A DNA stretch of 23,689 bases from a virus, in the IMG/VR virus record IMGVR_UViG_3300006030_000108, positions 1-23,689 of that record; one strand, written 5' to 3'. Shown piece after piece: positions 1-7,089 of the stretch. A program made the translations under genes and the position numbers. The notes under the pieces were generated by a model. The model saw only the letters and a list, made by a program, of their open reading frames with translations. It made no database searches and had not been told where the DNA came from. How positions within the stretch are numbered: position 1 is the stretch's first letter; each line of letters starts with the position of its first letter.

Positions 1-169
1 TATGATGGTCAGCCCCGTCGCAGACGTATTCCCCTCGCCGATCTTTGCTTTCTGAGACGGTGAACCTCACCTCATCCTGCGGCGGCAATCGCCAGCCAGA
101 GAACGGCTTGGACGTTTGCAAAAGCGCATAAGACGCGGCCAGCATGGGCTTGGTCACGTGCAGCGTCAT
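1..169 (-). CDS. Unknown phage protein, N-terminal part only
   Basis: This reading frame starts at the ATG at 169 and runs off the left edge of the window, leaving about 56 visible codons. The start overlaps the stop of the metallophosphoesterase gene by four bases (ATGA), the same coupling used at many junctions here, which supports it being real. The visible protein begins MTLHVTKPMLAASYALLQ and continues with a polar stretch containing FSGWRLPPQDEVRF. The family looks like a small conserved phage protein but I cannot name it. No catalytic motif or membrane segment is visible. The rest of the gene is outside the window. Confidence 0.7.
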   Translation of the reverse strand, partial: MTLHVTKPMLAASYALLQTSKPFSGWRLPPQDEVRFTVSESKDRRGEYVCDGADHH

Positions 170-1296
170 ATCAGGTGCTCCCAATCGCCATCGGGATATT
201 TTTTTGACATGTAGGCGTAGAGATCGACGCCCTCGTATTTGCGGCATAGGTATTTGAGCGATAACGGCATGATGCATAGGTCGCCGTTTTCGACTTCGTT
301 TAGGACGACAATTCCGCGCCAATGGCGTTGGTTCTGCCTGCCGCGATAATCCTCAATGTGGAGGTAACAACTTCCGGCCACAATGCCGTGTATCGTCTGG
401 CCGTTTCCAAGAACCTTGTTTCCGTAGCGGAAGCCCTGCTCATGGCCCTGGATAAAACTTTGGCCGATCTTGTTAAGGCGGTTTGAGACTTCGCCGCCGA
501 CTGGAAACTTGGAGTGCTGCGAGGCAAAGTAGTGGGAAGCCATGATGCCATCGGCATTGGACCGCTTGAGAAACGGCACCCATTCCCAATCCCGCACCTG
601 ACAATTATTGGAGCCGACGTGGCCCATCCATCGCGGATCATTCGTTGCCACGCGGTCTGCGCGGTCCTCATGGTTCCCGGCCAGAAACCGCTTGCGCGGC
701 TTCCACTTGTTGCCCTTAAGAGCAAGCTGGGCCTCCATAGGTGCGCATAAGCGCGCAAATGCAGCGTTTCCGGCTTCCAGATCGTCTTGGTAGCGAGCGC
801 CCTCTAGCGGGGCTGCTCCGGGCTGTACGTGAGAGTTGAGGCTAGGGAAGTCCCAGTGATCGCCCAGATGGCAAATCTCGTCCGGCGCATAATCCACAAG
901 AGCCTGCGCGACCCAGCCGATATGATCGAGTGGGACACCGGGCCTGACTTGGGTGTCGGGGATGTAGAAATGCCTGCGGACTTGGGCGGCATCACGATTT
1001 GGCCGATCTTTTGGCCGATCTTTCACGGGTGGGAGTTTATATTCTGGGGATGGCGGCTGCGCCTTGAGCGCGGCGAGGTCTCTTTCCAAGACCTGTATGC
1101 GCGCCCGCATTTGTTCTGGCGTCTGGGCCTTTACCTTCGGCTCTATGCCGTATTCGGCGCAGAGCTTTCGCCAATGCTGCGCTGTGGAGCGCGTGACGCC
1201 TAGCGCGACCGCAGCTTGCGAGAGGTTGCCGCAGGCAATAGCAATCTCATCCGCACACCGCTGCAACTTGTCGAGCGGCGGCTTCGGGATCGGCAT
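166..1296 (-). CDS. Helix-turn-helix / calcineurin-like metallophosphoesterase fusion
   Basis: The 376-residue protein has two parts. Residues 10-50 look like a helix-turn-helix (SQAAVALGVTRSTAQHWRK), followed by a short coiled-coil or linker at 58-100. Residues 108-376 carry the calcineurin-like phosphoesterase motif series: DTQ at 114-116, GDHWD at 145-149, GNHED at 208-212, SHY near 254-256 and GHEQ at 284-287. These are the expected ligands for a two-metal centre; the first motif is DxQ rather than the usual DxH. The family hydrolyses phosphomono- or diesters, and the substrate here is unknown. The gene lies three bases after the small membrane protein gene, at the end of the lysis block. 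A tandem 12-base repeat encodes KDRPKDRP in the linker. The fold is secure. A role in DNA processing or regulation is inferred from the fused DNA-binding domain. Confidence 0.88.
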   Translation of the reverse strand: MPIPKPPLDKLQRCADEIAIACGNLSQAAVALGVTRSTAQHWRKLCAEYGIEPKVKAQTPEQMRARIQVLERDLAALKAQPPSPEYKLPPVKDRPKDRPNRDAAQVRRHFYIPDTQVRPGVPLDHIGWVAQALVDYAPDEICHLGDHWDFPSLNSHVQPGAAPLEGARYQDDLEAGNAAFARLCAPMEAQLALKGNKWKPRKRFLAGNHEDRADRVATNDPRWMGHVGSNNCQVRDWEWVPFLKRSNADGIMASHYFASQHSKFPVGGEVSNRLNKIGQSFIQGHEQGFRYGNKVLGNGQTIHGIVAGSCYLHIEDYRGRQNQRHWRGIVVLNEVENGDLCIMPLSLKYLCRKYEGVDLYAYMSKKYPDGDWEHLI

Positions 1297-1299
1297 GAG

Positions 1300-1659
1300 C
1301 TACAGCTCACTGCATGAAGGAAGCGGTATCAAGTCTCCCGATAGCTGCATGTATATCCGCTGCGCGTCGGATAGTTGATCTGACAGGCTTGCGGCCAGGC
1401 TGCTGTTGCCTTCCTTCAACGCCCTGCATCTCTCGCGCTGGAATGTCTGCGCGCGGTTGAAATATGCGTCGGATTTAAGTTCGTTTTTGGCGTTTGTGAT
1501 AAATCGCTTTAGCGCCTCGTGATCTTCGATGACGCGGGCGCGACTGGCCCAGGGCGGTGCGTCAGATGCCATAAATGGGATTGCAAAAGCGCCCAACATA
1601 ATGACGCCCGCGACTGCACCCGTTACGACTCCGATATGCTTTAGTGTGTAATTCGCCAT
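1300..1659 (-). CDS. Small single-pass membrane protein
   Basis: I start this gene at the ATG at 1659, giving 119 residues, rather than at a longer in-frame start. An AAAGGG-like ribosome site lies just upstream, and a transmembrane segment then follows the short N-terminus MANYTLKH at about residues 9-32 (VVTGAVAGVIMLGAFAIPF). The remainder (about 40-119) is charged and probably helical, with two cysteines (one in the run RERCRA, one near the C-terminus), and would face the periplasm if the N-terminus is cytoplasmic. It comes straight after the holin, Rz and Rz1 genes, so an accessory lysis role such as a holin regulator is possible. This is inference from position and topology only; I do not recognise the family. 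Confidence 0.7.
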   Translation of the reverse strand: MANYTLKHIGVVTGAVAGVIMLGAFAIPFMASDAPPWASRARVIEDHEALKRFITNAKNELKSDAYFNRAQTFQRERCRALKEGNSSLAASLSDQLSDAQRIYMQLSGDLIPLPSCSEL

Positions 1660-1684
1660 GACAGCACCCTTTATAGATAGCCGA

Positions 1685-1966
1685 TCAACGCTTAACGCCC
1701 TTGCAGGCTCGCACGGCATCTCGCAGCGCCACGCTGTCAGCAGCGAACATGGGCCAGGCCGCATCCGGCGCGGCCCGCTCTAGCTCTCTTGTTATTTCTT
1801 CGGTGTATGCCGCGTCGTATTCTTTGAGCGGTATTAGGTTACAGTCCCCCGCCGTCGCGCAGCCTCTTAACAAGATCAGCGCGGGTAGCAGGAGCGCGAG
1901 ACTGTGCGTCCGAAATTCGCTCGGCTGCCTGGTTGTTTCTTTCGCCAATGGCTTTTTCAACGGCAT
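1685..1966 (-). CDS. Rz1: Rz1-like outer membrane spanin lipoprotein
   Basis: The 93-residue frame begins inside the Rz gene in another frame and extends past its end, the usual Rz/Rz1 nesting. It has a basic N-terminus (MPLKKPLAKE), a hydrophobic core (LALLLPALILL, about 23-33) and a lipobox-like cysteine at 36 (ILLRGC). The arginine at position -2 of the lipobox is unusual. After lipid attachment the mature part would be about 58 residues and carries two further cysteines. In spanin pairs the Rz1 lipoprotein in the outer membrane binds the periplasmic part of Rz and fuses the two membranes in the last step of lysis. Sequence similarity to known Rz1 proteins is low; the call rests on architecture and position. 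The start codon is uncertain. Confidence 0.7.
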   Translation of the reverse strand: MPLKKPLAKETTRQPSEFRTHSLALLLPALILLRGCATAGDCNLIPLKEYDAAYTEEITRELERAAPDAAWPMFAADSVALRDAVRACKGVKR

Positions 1967-2048
1967 CTGATCCCGCCTTTCTCGCGAACCAGATCATCCC
2001 CGCCAGCAAAGCAAAGGCCACGCCAGCGAGGATAAATCCGGGGTACAT
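1839..2048 (-). CDS. Rz: Rz-like inner membrane spanin
   Basis: The protein is 69 residues. An N-terminal membrane anchor (FILAGVAFALLAGMIWFA, about 5-22) is followed by a charged, probably helical periplasmic part rich in Glu, Arg and Ala. The ATG overlaps the stop codon of the holin gene by one base (TGATG). The Rz1 frame starts within it at 1966. It is short for an i-spanin, so the periplasmic helix would be brief. The identification depends on the combination of anchor, helical tail, nested lipoprotein frame and position after holin and endolysin, not on a conserved sequence motif. Confidence 0.72.
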   Translation of the reverse strand: MYPGFILAGVAFALLAGMIWFARKAGSDAVEKAIGERNNQAAERISDAQSRAPATRADLVKRLRDGGGL

Positions 2049-2224
2049 CAGGCCGCCTTCTTTTTTGCGGCAATCGACCAGATGACGGTCGCGACGGTCA
2101 TAATCGCGGTGACAAAACCGGCAACACTGTCGGCGGTGATATAGCCGCCGCTGACAAGGAATCCAGCGCCAAAGGAGATAACGTGGCGAACAATTCCGTC
2201 AATCTTATCGTTAATCAATACCAT
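2048..2224 (-). CDS. Holin, Pam3-gp28-like
   Basis: This short gene encodes 58 residues starting MVLINDKIDGIVRHVISFG and ending in a basic tail, AAKKKAA. It has two hydrophobic segments, about residues 11-27 (ending FLVSGG) and 34-51 (AGFVTAIMTVATVIWSIA), joined by a short turn containing YITADS. That size, two helices and a lysine tail match the small holins of alphaproteobacterial phages. A holin opens the inner membrane at a set time so that the endolysin can reach the cell wall. An AGGAG ribosome site overlaps the stop codon of the endolysin gene and lies about six bases before the ATG. Its stop overlaps the Rz start by one base. Confidence 0.85.
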   Translation of the reverse strand: MVLINDKIDGIVRHVISFGAGFLVSGGYITADSVAGFVTAIMTVATVIWSIAAKKKAA

Positions 2225-2233
2225 CTCAGTCTC

Positions 2234-2635
2234 CTATCTAACGTCGCGGTAAAATCTGTGCCTGCCTATCTTTGCCGTGAAAGTAGCGCCGTTCACCCAG
2301 GCTGGTGCCGTTGGCATAATGTCAGAATAATAATGAGTAGCGCCGCCGGTCGGGTCTTTGTGTATCCCCGCTCCAGCCTCGGCAATGTAGTTTGCAAACG
2401 TGATTAGCTTTGCGTCTGCGTCATCGAGCGCGATCATCTGGCGCAGATTTGGGTCTTTGGGATGCCAGCAAGAAAACTGATAGGGCCACATGCAAACGGT
2501 GGCTAGGGTTTTGCCCCATCGCCCGTCCCTGACGCGATTGACAAAGACATGCGCAACCGCCCTTTGCCCGTCCTCACCCTCACCGCGCGCCTCGCCCCAT
2601 AAGGTCCGCGCGGCAATGTGCATGGCGAATGTCAT
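2234..2635 (-). CDS. Endolysin, SleB-type cell wall hydrolase (Hydrolase_2)
   Basis: The 133-residue protein is a single catalytic domain without a signal peptide, so it needs the neighbouring holin to reach peptidoglycan. The N-terminus contains ARTLWGEARGEGEDGQRAVA, the SleB-family signature with a likely catalytic glutamate at 15. The region AHVFVNRV and the C-terminal GATHYYSD and IGRHRFYR blocks also match the family. SleB-like enzymes cleave the glycan strand of peptidoglycan as lytic transglycosylases. The ATG overlaps the stop of the large tail tip gene by one base (TGATG). A second in-frame ATG four codons on is possible but less well placed. Its place between tail genes and holin/spanins completes a standard lysis cassette. 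Confidence 0.93.
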   Translation of the reverse strand: MTFAMHIAARTLWGEARGEGEDGQRAVAHVFVNRVRDGRWGKTLATVCMWPYQFSCWHPKDPNLRQMIALDDADAKLITFANYIAEAGAGIHKDPTGGATHYYSDIMPTAPAWVNGATFTAKIGRHRFYRDVR

Positions 2636-5364
2636 CAGGCTAGGCCAAAAACCGGGCGATTGATTTTCAGGCGTTCATATACCTGTTGCATCTGAGAAAC
2701 CGAAAGCGCCGTTCCCTGATGAATGGAGAACAATTCAGCGCGCGTTCCAGTCTCCGTGAAGCTATCAGTCGCAACCGCCGCATCCATAAGCGTCAAAGAT
2801 TTGGCCGCCGAGTTTGTTCCAGCGGTTCCAACAGAAACGGCACCATACCAAGAAGCCGCCCCAAGACTGGCAATCATGGAAACCTTGGCCGCGCCGTCAT
2901 CCCATGAAACGCCCACAAAATACCATCCGGGCGGCGGCGTGTCGTCATACTGCCCAAAGCCAATAGACTTCTGAATATAAATTGCGTTGTTAGACATCAC
3001 CATAAGCTGAAGTCTGAACACCGCGTTGTTTGGATCGTCTTTGGCGACGTATATACTCACATCAATTCCGTTCGTTGACGTGACCCCGTAATGGTCATTC
3101 ATAGTTGAGACAAGGCTAAAAATGCCGTCCGCCGTCCAGCCCGGATAATAGAACAGCGCCATCACTGTTCCCTTGGTGCCTGATTTGTGCAGGTTCTCAA
3201 CCCATGTCGGATTTGACGCAATAAGCGTCATATAGTCCGCATCGCTGAATGAGAAGTAAGTATCAGCACTCAAAGAGCCAGCGCTTCCGTTGAAGGCTCC
3301 GTCCGCGCTGTCCGATCCCGAGCCTGATCCGTTGTAGAAATCCGTATCGTTCGCGGTCAGGTCATAGATTGTTTGACCGCTGCCGGAGTAGCAATTCGCA
3401 TCACCAAAATCGAGGCACAGCTTTAGATTAGTGGTGAGGCTCAATTCACTCAGGACTGAATAAAAATTGGTCACAACAGCCCCGCCGACAACCGTTGCCA
3501 CCGTCACATCTAAATCGGCGGCAGTCCCGGCTTGGCCGTAAACGTCAACCCCGCGAACGAATACCGTGTAGTCGCCAGCGGAGAGGGCGGCGGTAGTAAA
3601 GTCGCGCGCCTTTCGGTCGCGATCCAAATACGTGGCGTTGCCGATGACATCGCCTTGGTCTGCAACTAAAACGTCATACCCCGACAGAAGCGGTGAAACG
3701 AGGGCGTCCCATGTCAGCGTGATTGATCCGCTCGCCTGCGTGAACGCAAGCCCCGTGGGAGCGTCAAGCGGGTCTGGCAGGTCGCCGCTTGCGACCGTCT
3801 GACTTGTCTGCGCGAGATAATCGGAAATCGTATCGAAATCATAGTCGGCAGGGTCAACCTCGGATATGACAACAGGTACATCGAGATTGCGGTTATCGGT
3901 CACGGCATCGACACGGAACAGCTTGGAAATGTAACCGTTCTTGGTGCTGGTCCATTCGATGTAATCGTTCGGCTCCAGCTTATAGGCCGATGGAGGAAGT
4001 ACTAACGTGTGGCGGCGGAATTTGCGGGCTTCGTAAAGCGCGGAAGTCTGCAACCGCTGAACCTGCGACTTATATGGGACCGCCGCGTAATTGACGTTGG
4101 CAATAAGCTCGCGGCCATCGTCCTCTGTTACAAGTGCGGCGTCTGTCCGTAGGGGAGCGTCGCGCGTCCCCCATCCTTCATCCGGTTCTGGATAGACCGC
4201 CGCGATTCCGTTCGCGAGCTTGTCCTCGCCGGGGAACATGTCAAATGTTTGCGGCTGCGAAATGATGACATCGCCATCGGTAAAGCTGTAGATTGATGAT
4301 CCAGCCGCCCCCACATAGGGTTTATACGAGCCGCCGACCTCAGCCAATCGCCCGTTGCAGCATTTTAGCAGTTCCTCGATGATGTCAGCCGGTGGCGTGT
4401 CAACGGTGATTTCAAGGCCGCAGCGGAATTGATCCTCCGGGTTTCCGTCGGCATCATCCACATCCACATCGCATTCATTCATGGCCGCAAACCAGGGCGT
4501 CGATGGACAGCGGTTTGCGTTCAAATCCTGCAATCCGTAAAACCAGTCGGTGCTGTAGTACACGCCGCGAAGAATGTTGTGCGCGACAACCATCGGATTG
4601 GATGTCAGTTCGTAAGTTGAGGCCGTGCCGAAGCGGTGCGAGCCAGACCCGCTTGCCGTGGAGTCCTTGCGCTGGTCGTACAGTTTTACGCCGTCAACCT
4701 CGAATTTGTAATTCGGGAAGCTGCTAAATAGGCTTTGATTGACCAAGGCAGTTACGATCACATAGGCGCGGCCATAGCCAACCATGCCGCTGTCATACGG
4801 GTAATTGGCGTGGGAGCCGAATTTAGTGCTTAGGAAAGAGTCAACGGCAGTCTGCGACCCGTCATGGAAAGAAACCCACAGGTGGTCCTTGCCGCTGACG
4901 CGATATTCGATAATCGGATATCCCTGCGTTGCAGGTGTGAGGCCGGTATTATAGGTCGCGCGCTTTTCGTTGACGAACAATCCGGCCAGGCCACTGACCT
5001 GCAAATCTGAAAGCGCGATGACGTAGGTTAGATAAGCGTTCGGGGTATCACCGTCCTTGCCCCAGACGCCCGCATATACAAGGCTGCCTGCCGTGCAATA
5101 GCGACCGCAGATAAATGACTGCGGCACCGTTCCGCCTGATGCAATCGAGCCGCGTACCCCAGTTGCAGCGGACCCGCCGCCCTTTGGGCCGCCAAAGAGT
5201 GCTTGTTGTACGTATGCTAAGCCGAGGCCAACTACCAAGTATCCAATCGTAGTCCCAATGGCTACAGATGTGGCCGCGCCAATGCCTAGCGCGTACAGGG
5301 TAGGAATCGCGACATTCGCGACGGCTGTAGCAGCAATCGCAATTGCGCCGACGACTGGCGGCAT
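2635..5364 (-). CDS. Large tail tip / central hub protein with Fn3 and LamG-like C-terminus
   Basis: The protein is 909 residues when started at the ATG at 5364, which overlaps the previous stop (TGATG) and has GGAGG eight bases upstream; an in-frame TTG five codons earlier is less likely. The first 60 residues are hydrophobic and Ala/Gly rich (MPPVVGAIAIAATAV), as in lambda J-like tail tip proteins. The middle, to about 520, is the tail hub region with the block TPPADIIEELLKCCNGRL. Residues about 534-623 form a fibronectin type III domain (ITLTWDALVSP and YTVFVRGVDVYGQAG). Residues about 640-909 look like a LamG/concanavalin-type beta sandwich. The C-terminal domains are the likely host-surface binding parts. 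It follows the DUF6950 gene, which occupies the position of lambda K. Confidence 0.87.
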   Translation of the reverse strand: MPPVVGAIAIAATAVANVAIPTLYALGIGAATSVAIGTTIGYLVVGLGLAYVQQALFGGPKGGGSAATGVRGSIASGGTVPQSFICGRYCTAGSLVYAGVWGKDGDTPNAYLTYVIALSDLQVSGLAGLFVNEKRATYNTGLTPATQGYPIIEYRVSGKDHLWVSFHDGSQTAVDSFLSTKFGSHANYPYDSGMVGYGRAYVIVTALVNQSLFSSFPNYKFEVDGVKLYDQRKDSTASGSGSHRFGTASTYELTSNPMVVAHNILRGVYYSTDWFYGLQDLNANRCPSTPWFAAMNECDVDVDDADGNPEDQFRCGLEITVDTPPADIIEELLKCCNGRLAEVGGSYKPYVGAAGSSIYSFTDGDVIISQPQTFDMFPGEDKLANGIAAVYPEPDEGWGTRDAPLRTDAALVTEDDGRELIANVNYAAVPYKSQVQRLQTSALYEARKFRRHTLVLPPSAYKLEPNDYIEWTSTKNGYISKLFRVDAVTDNRNLDVPVVISEVDPADYDFDTISDYLAQTSQTVASGDLPDPLDAPTGLAFTQASGSITLTWDALVSPLLSGYDVLVADQGDVIGNATYLDRDRKARDFTTAALSAGDYTVFVRGVDVYGQAGTAADLDVTVATVVGGAVVTNFYSVLSELSLTTNLKLCLDFGDANCYSGSGQTIYDLTANDTDFYNGSGSGSDSADGAFNGSAGSLSADTYFSFSDADYMTLIASNPTWVENLHKSGTKGTVMALFYYPGWTADGIFSLVSTMNDHYGVTSTNGIDVSIYVAKDDPNNAVFRLQLMVMSNNAIYIQKSIGFGQYDDTPPPGWYFVGVSWDDGAAKVSMIASLGAASWYGAVSVGTAGTNSAAKSLTLMDAAVATDSFTETGTRAELFSIHQGTALSVSQMQQVYERLKINRPVFGLA

Positions 5365-5777
5365 CAGCCAATCCTCCAAGCCATAGCCGCGTTTTCACGC
5401 GGCAGTATGCCATAGCCATCTCCTGGCGTTATGCAGCCGATGTGGTCGCCCAAGAATACGCCAAGCGCATAAGCGTTTTCGCCGCAGTCTATCGCCGCCA
5501 AATCCCCCACCCTCGCCATCGACGGATGGCATTCCGTAAAAAGTGCGGACGCCAGGCTAACAAGGTCGCGGTGCCCGTTAGCTATTAGGGCTTTGGCCGA
5601 AGATAGAGGGTCGTCATATTGGCCCGCATATGGCGCAAAGAAATCCTCACCCGTCATTGCCTCAACGCAAGCCGCCGCGAAACGCGCGCAATCCCATTCG
5701 CCCCAACAAAATTCCCGCCTGCGGTTTTCCGAGATGACGGCGAATAGGCGCGTCCTCCAATCGAATCTGCGCTTCAT
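5364..5777 (-). CDS. DUF6950-like tail protein, degenerate NlpC/P60-like
   Basis: I choose the ATG at 5777, which overlaps the previous stop as ATGA and gives 137 residues; the longer in-frame extension upstream is a shadow of the preceding gene. The protein contains FCWGEWDCARFAAACVEAMT (residues 23-42), GDLAAIDCG (91-99) and ALGVFLGDHIG (104-114), the pattern of DUF6950 proteins. The Cys in WDC resembles the NlpC/P60 nucleophile, but where NlpC/P60 enzymes have a histidine before GI(Y/F)LG, this protein has leucine. It sits where lambda-like phages place the tail tip peptidase K. It is therefore probably a structural tail-tip component that may have lost hydrolase activity, which is an inference. 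Confidence 0.75.
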   Translation of the reverse strand: MKRRFDWRTRLFAVISENRRREFCWGEWDCARFAAACVEAMTGEDFFAPYAGQYDDPLSSAKALIANGHRDLVSLASALFTECHPSMARVGDLAAIDCGENAYALGVFLGDHIGCITPGDGYGILPRENAAMAWRIG

Positions 5778-6457
5778 TTCGTCCTCGAAAGAACCCAGGC
5801 CAGTATTCCAGGGCCGCTGGTTGGGGGTGCAGATGCGGCAGCGCCGGAAACCGTGCCGCCATTCTGCCCCCAGAAAAGCTCCCATCCGCCAGCAATGTTC
5901 GTGTATTGGTAAAAGGTGTCCCCGGAATGCCTCGCCTGGCATGAAGCATCGCTGCGCTTCGCCGTCCCGCGCCTCGTAAGTTCGCGCGTATGCGATGTGC
6001 AACGGAGGACCACTGAGCCAGCATTATCAGGCGTCGGCGTGTTGATGATGCAGCCGTCAACAAACCCGACAAATCTCGGAATCGCGCTGGCAACAATAGA
6101 ATGCGTATCAGGGTCAAAAATTGCCCTGTGAACCTCTACAGCGGCGCGCTTGAGATTGTATGTCCTAACATAAGTGTCGATTGTGTCGTTTGTCTGGTTA
6201 AGGCTGATCTGAACAGATCGGACAGACATATCATTTACGAGCGGAATATCGTCACAGGTTATGAACGTCCCGGAGCCTGTGAATGTGCGCGATACGGTGG
6301 ACCCGGATATTCCGTCGATCACATTGCAGGTGATTGATCCTATATCGTCCCAAAAGTACGCCGCGTCTGAATCAACGGTTACGATGCTGAATAGCTGGCG
6401 CGCCTCGAGACGCCGCTGCGCAAGAGCGGTTACGATAGATGCGTCTATGGTGCGCAT
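5774..6457 (-). CDS. Minor tail protein (tail tip cluster)
   Basis: The 227-residue protein starts MRTIDASIVTALAQRRLEAR, like the N-termini of phage tail proteins of the DUF2163 type. Its later segment RRGTAKRSDASCQARHSGDT followed by FYQYTNIAGGWELFWG resembles the C-terminus seen in tail-tip proteins placed before the K/J genes. It starts in a TAATG overlap with the previous gene and ends in an ATGA overlap with the DUF6950 gene. By position it should help join the tube to the baseplate hub, similar to lambda L. The family assignment is tentative; that it is a virion tail protein is fairly safe from context. Confidence 0.72.
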   Translation of the reverse strand: MRTIDASIVTALAQRRLEARQLFSIVTVDSDAAYFWDDIGSITCNVIDGISGSTVSRTFTGSGTFITCDDIPLVNDMSVRSVQISLNQTNDTIDTYVRTYNLKRAAVEVHRAIFDPDTHSIVASAIPRFVGFVDGCIINTPTPDNAGSVVLRCTSHTRELTRRGTAKRSDASCQARHSGDTFYQYTNIAGGWELFWGQNGGTVSGAAASAPPTSGPGILAWVLSRTK

Positions 6458-7089
6458 TACAGGACAACCTGACAGGCTTTGAAAGATATGCGGGTGAATT
6501 TAACATCCGACTGGATGTCAACCGAGCCTGGTACGATGCAGGCCAGAAAAGTTGGAATTTTAAGCGTCACAACATCATCGACCGCCTCACCGTTGCGGAT
6601 GCGGGAAGCAACCGAAAAGGTTGCCGTGTCGCCTGATCCGTCGCTTGTGACGGTTTCTAGGACGCGGTGGTAGCCGTACCTAGTCGCAACGGAGATCATG
6701 TCGCCAACCGTGAGCGTGTAAGACGCAGGCAGACCCTTTAGCTGTAACCCGTATGAGCCAGAGAGAGCTTTAATCTTGACCGTGTTAGAGCCGACAATCG
6801 AGCCAGTCGGGTCAGCCTTGGGATAGCGGCGCTTCGTGTTGTAGCACCAGAATGTTTGCTGCGACCCTTGCAAGGCTTCTATAAGCGCCTGCGCCCGCGC
6901 GGCATCGTCGTCGTTCATTACAGTTGTTTGGATGTCCGCCATCCATAATTCCGGGCCAAGGTCTTTACCCAGAACCGCGCCGGATGATTGATTGCTCATT
7001 TCCTGTTGGGGAACGAGTTTTGGCACGATAGCCGGGAGGGGGAGAAGGTCGATAAAATTTGCAGTCGATAGCGGATACGAGATGGTCAT
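6457..7089 (-). CDS. Minor tail protein, distal-tail-like
   Basis: The protein has 210 residues. It follows the tape measure gene directly (TAATG overlap) and precedes the other tail tip genes, the place of lambda M or of a distal tail protein. The order of motifs LLPLPAIVP, LGPELWMADIQTT, QTFWCYNTKRRYPKADP and LKGLPASYTLTVGDMISV is typical of a family found after tape measure genes in alphaproteobacterial phages: an N-terminal part, a short stretch rich in aromatic residues, then a beta-barrel-like part. I do not know a formal family name. No signal peptide or membrane segment is visible. Confidence 0.72.
   Translation of the reverse strand: MTISYPLSTANFIDLLPLPAIVPKLVPQQEMSNQSSGAVLGKDLGPELWMADIQTTVMNDDDAARAQALIEALQGSQQTFWCYNTKRRYPKADPTGSIVGSNTVKIKALSGSYGLQLKGLPASYTLTVGDMISVATRYGYHRVLETVTSDGSGDTATFSVASRIRNGEAVDDVVTLKIPTFLACIVPGSVDIQSDVKFTRISFKACQVVL

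Noticed and set aside
999-1026. A 12-base tandem repeat (gatcttttggcc) in the metallophosphoesterase gene.
   Set aside because: Only two copies, encoding KDRPKDRP in a linker; probably a simple local duplication with no separate role.
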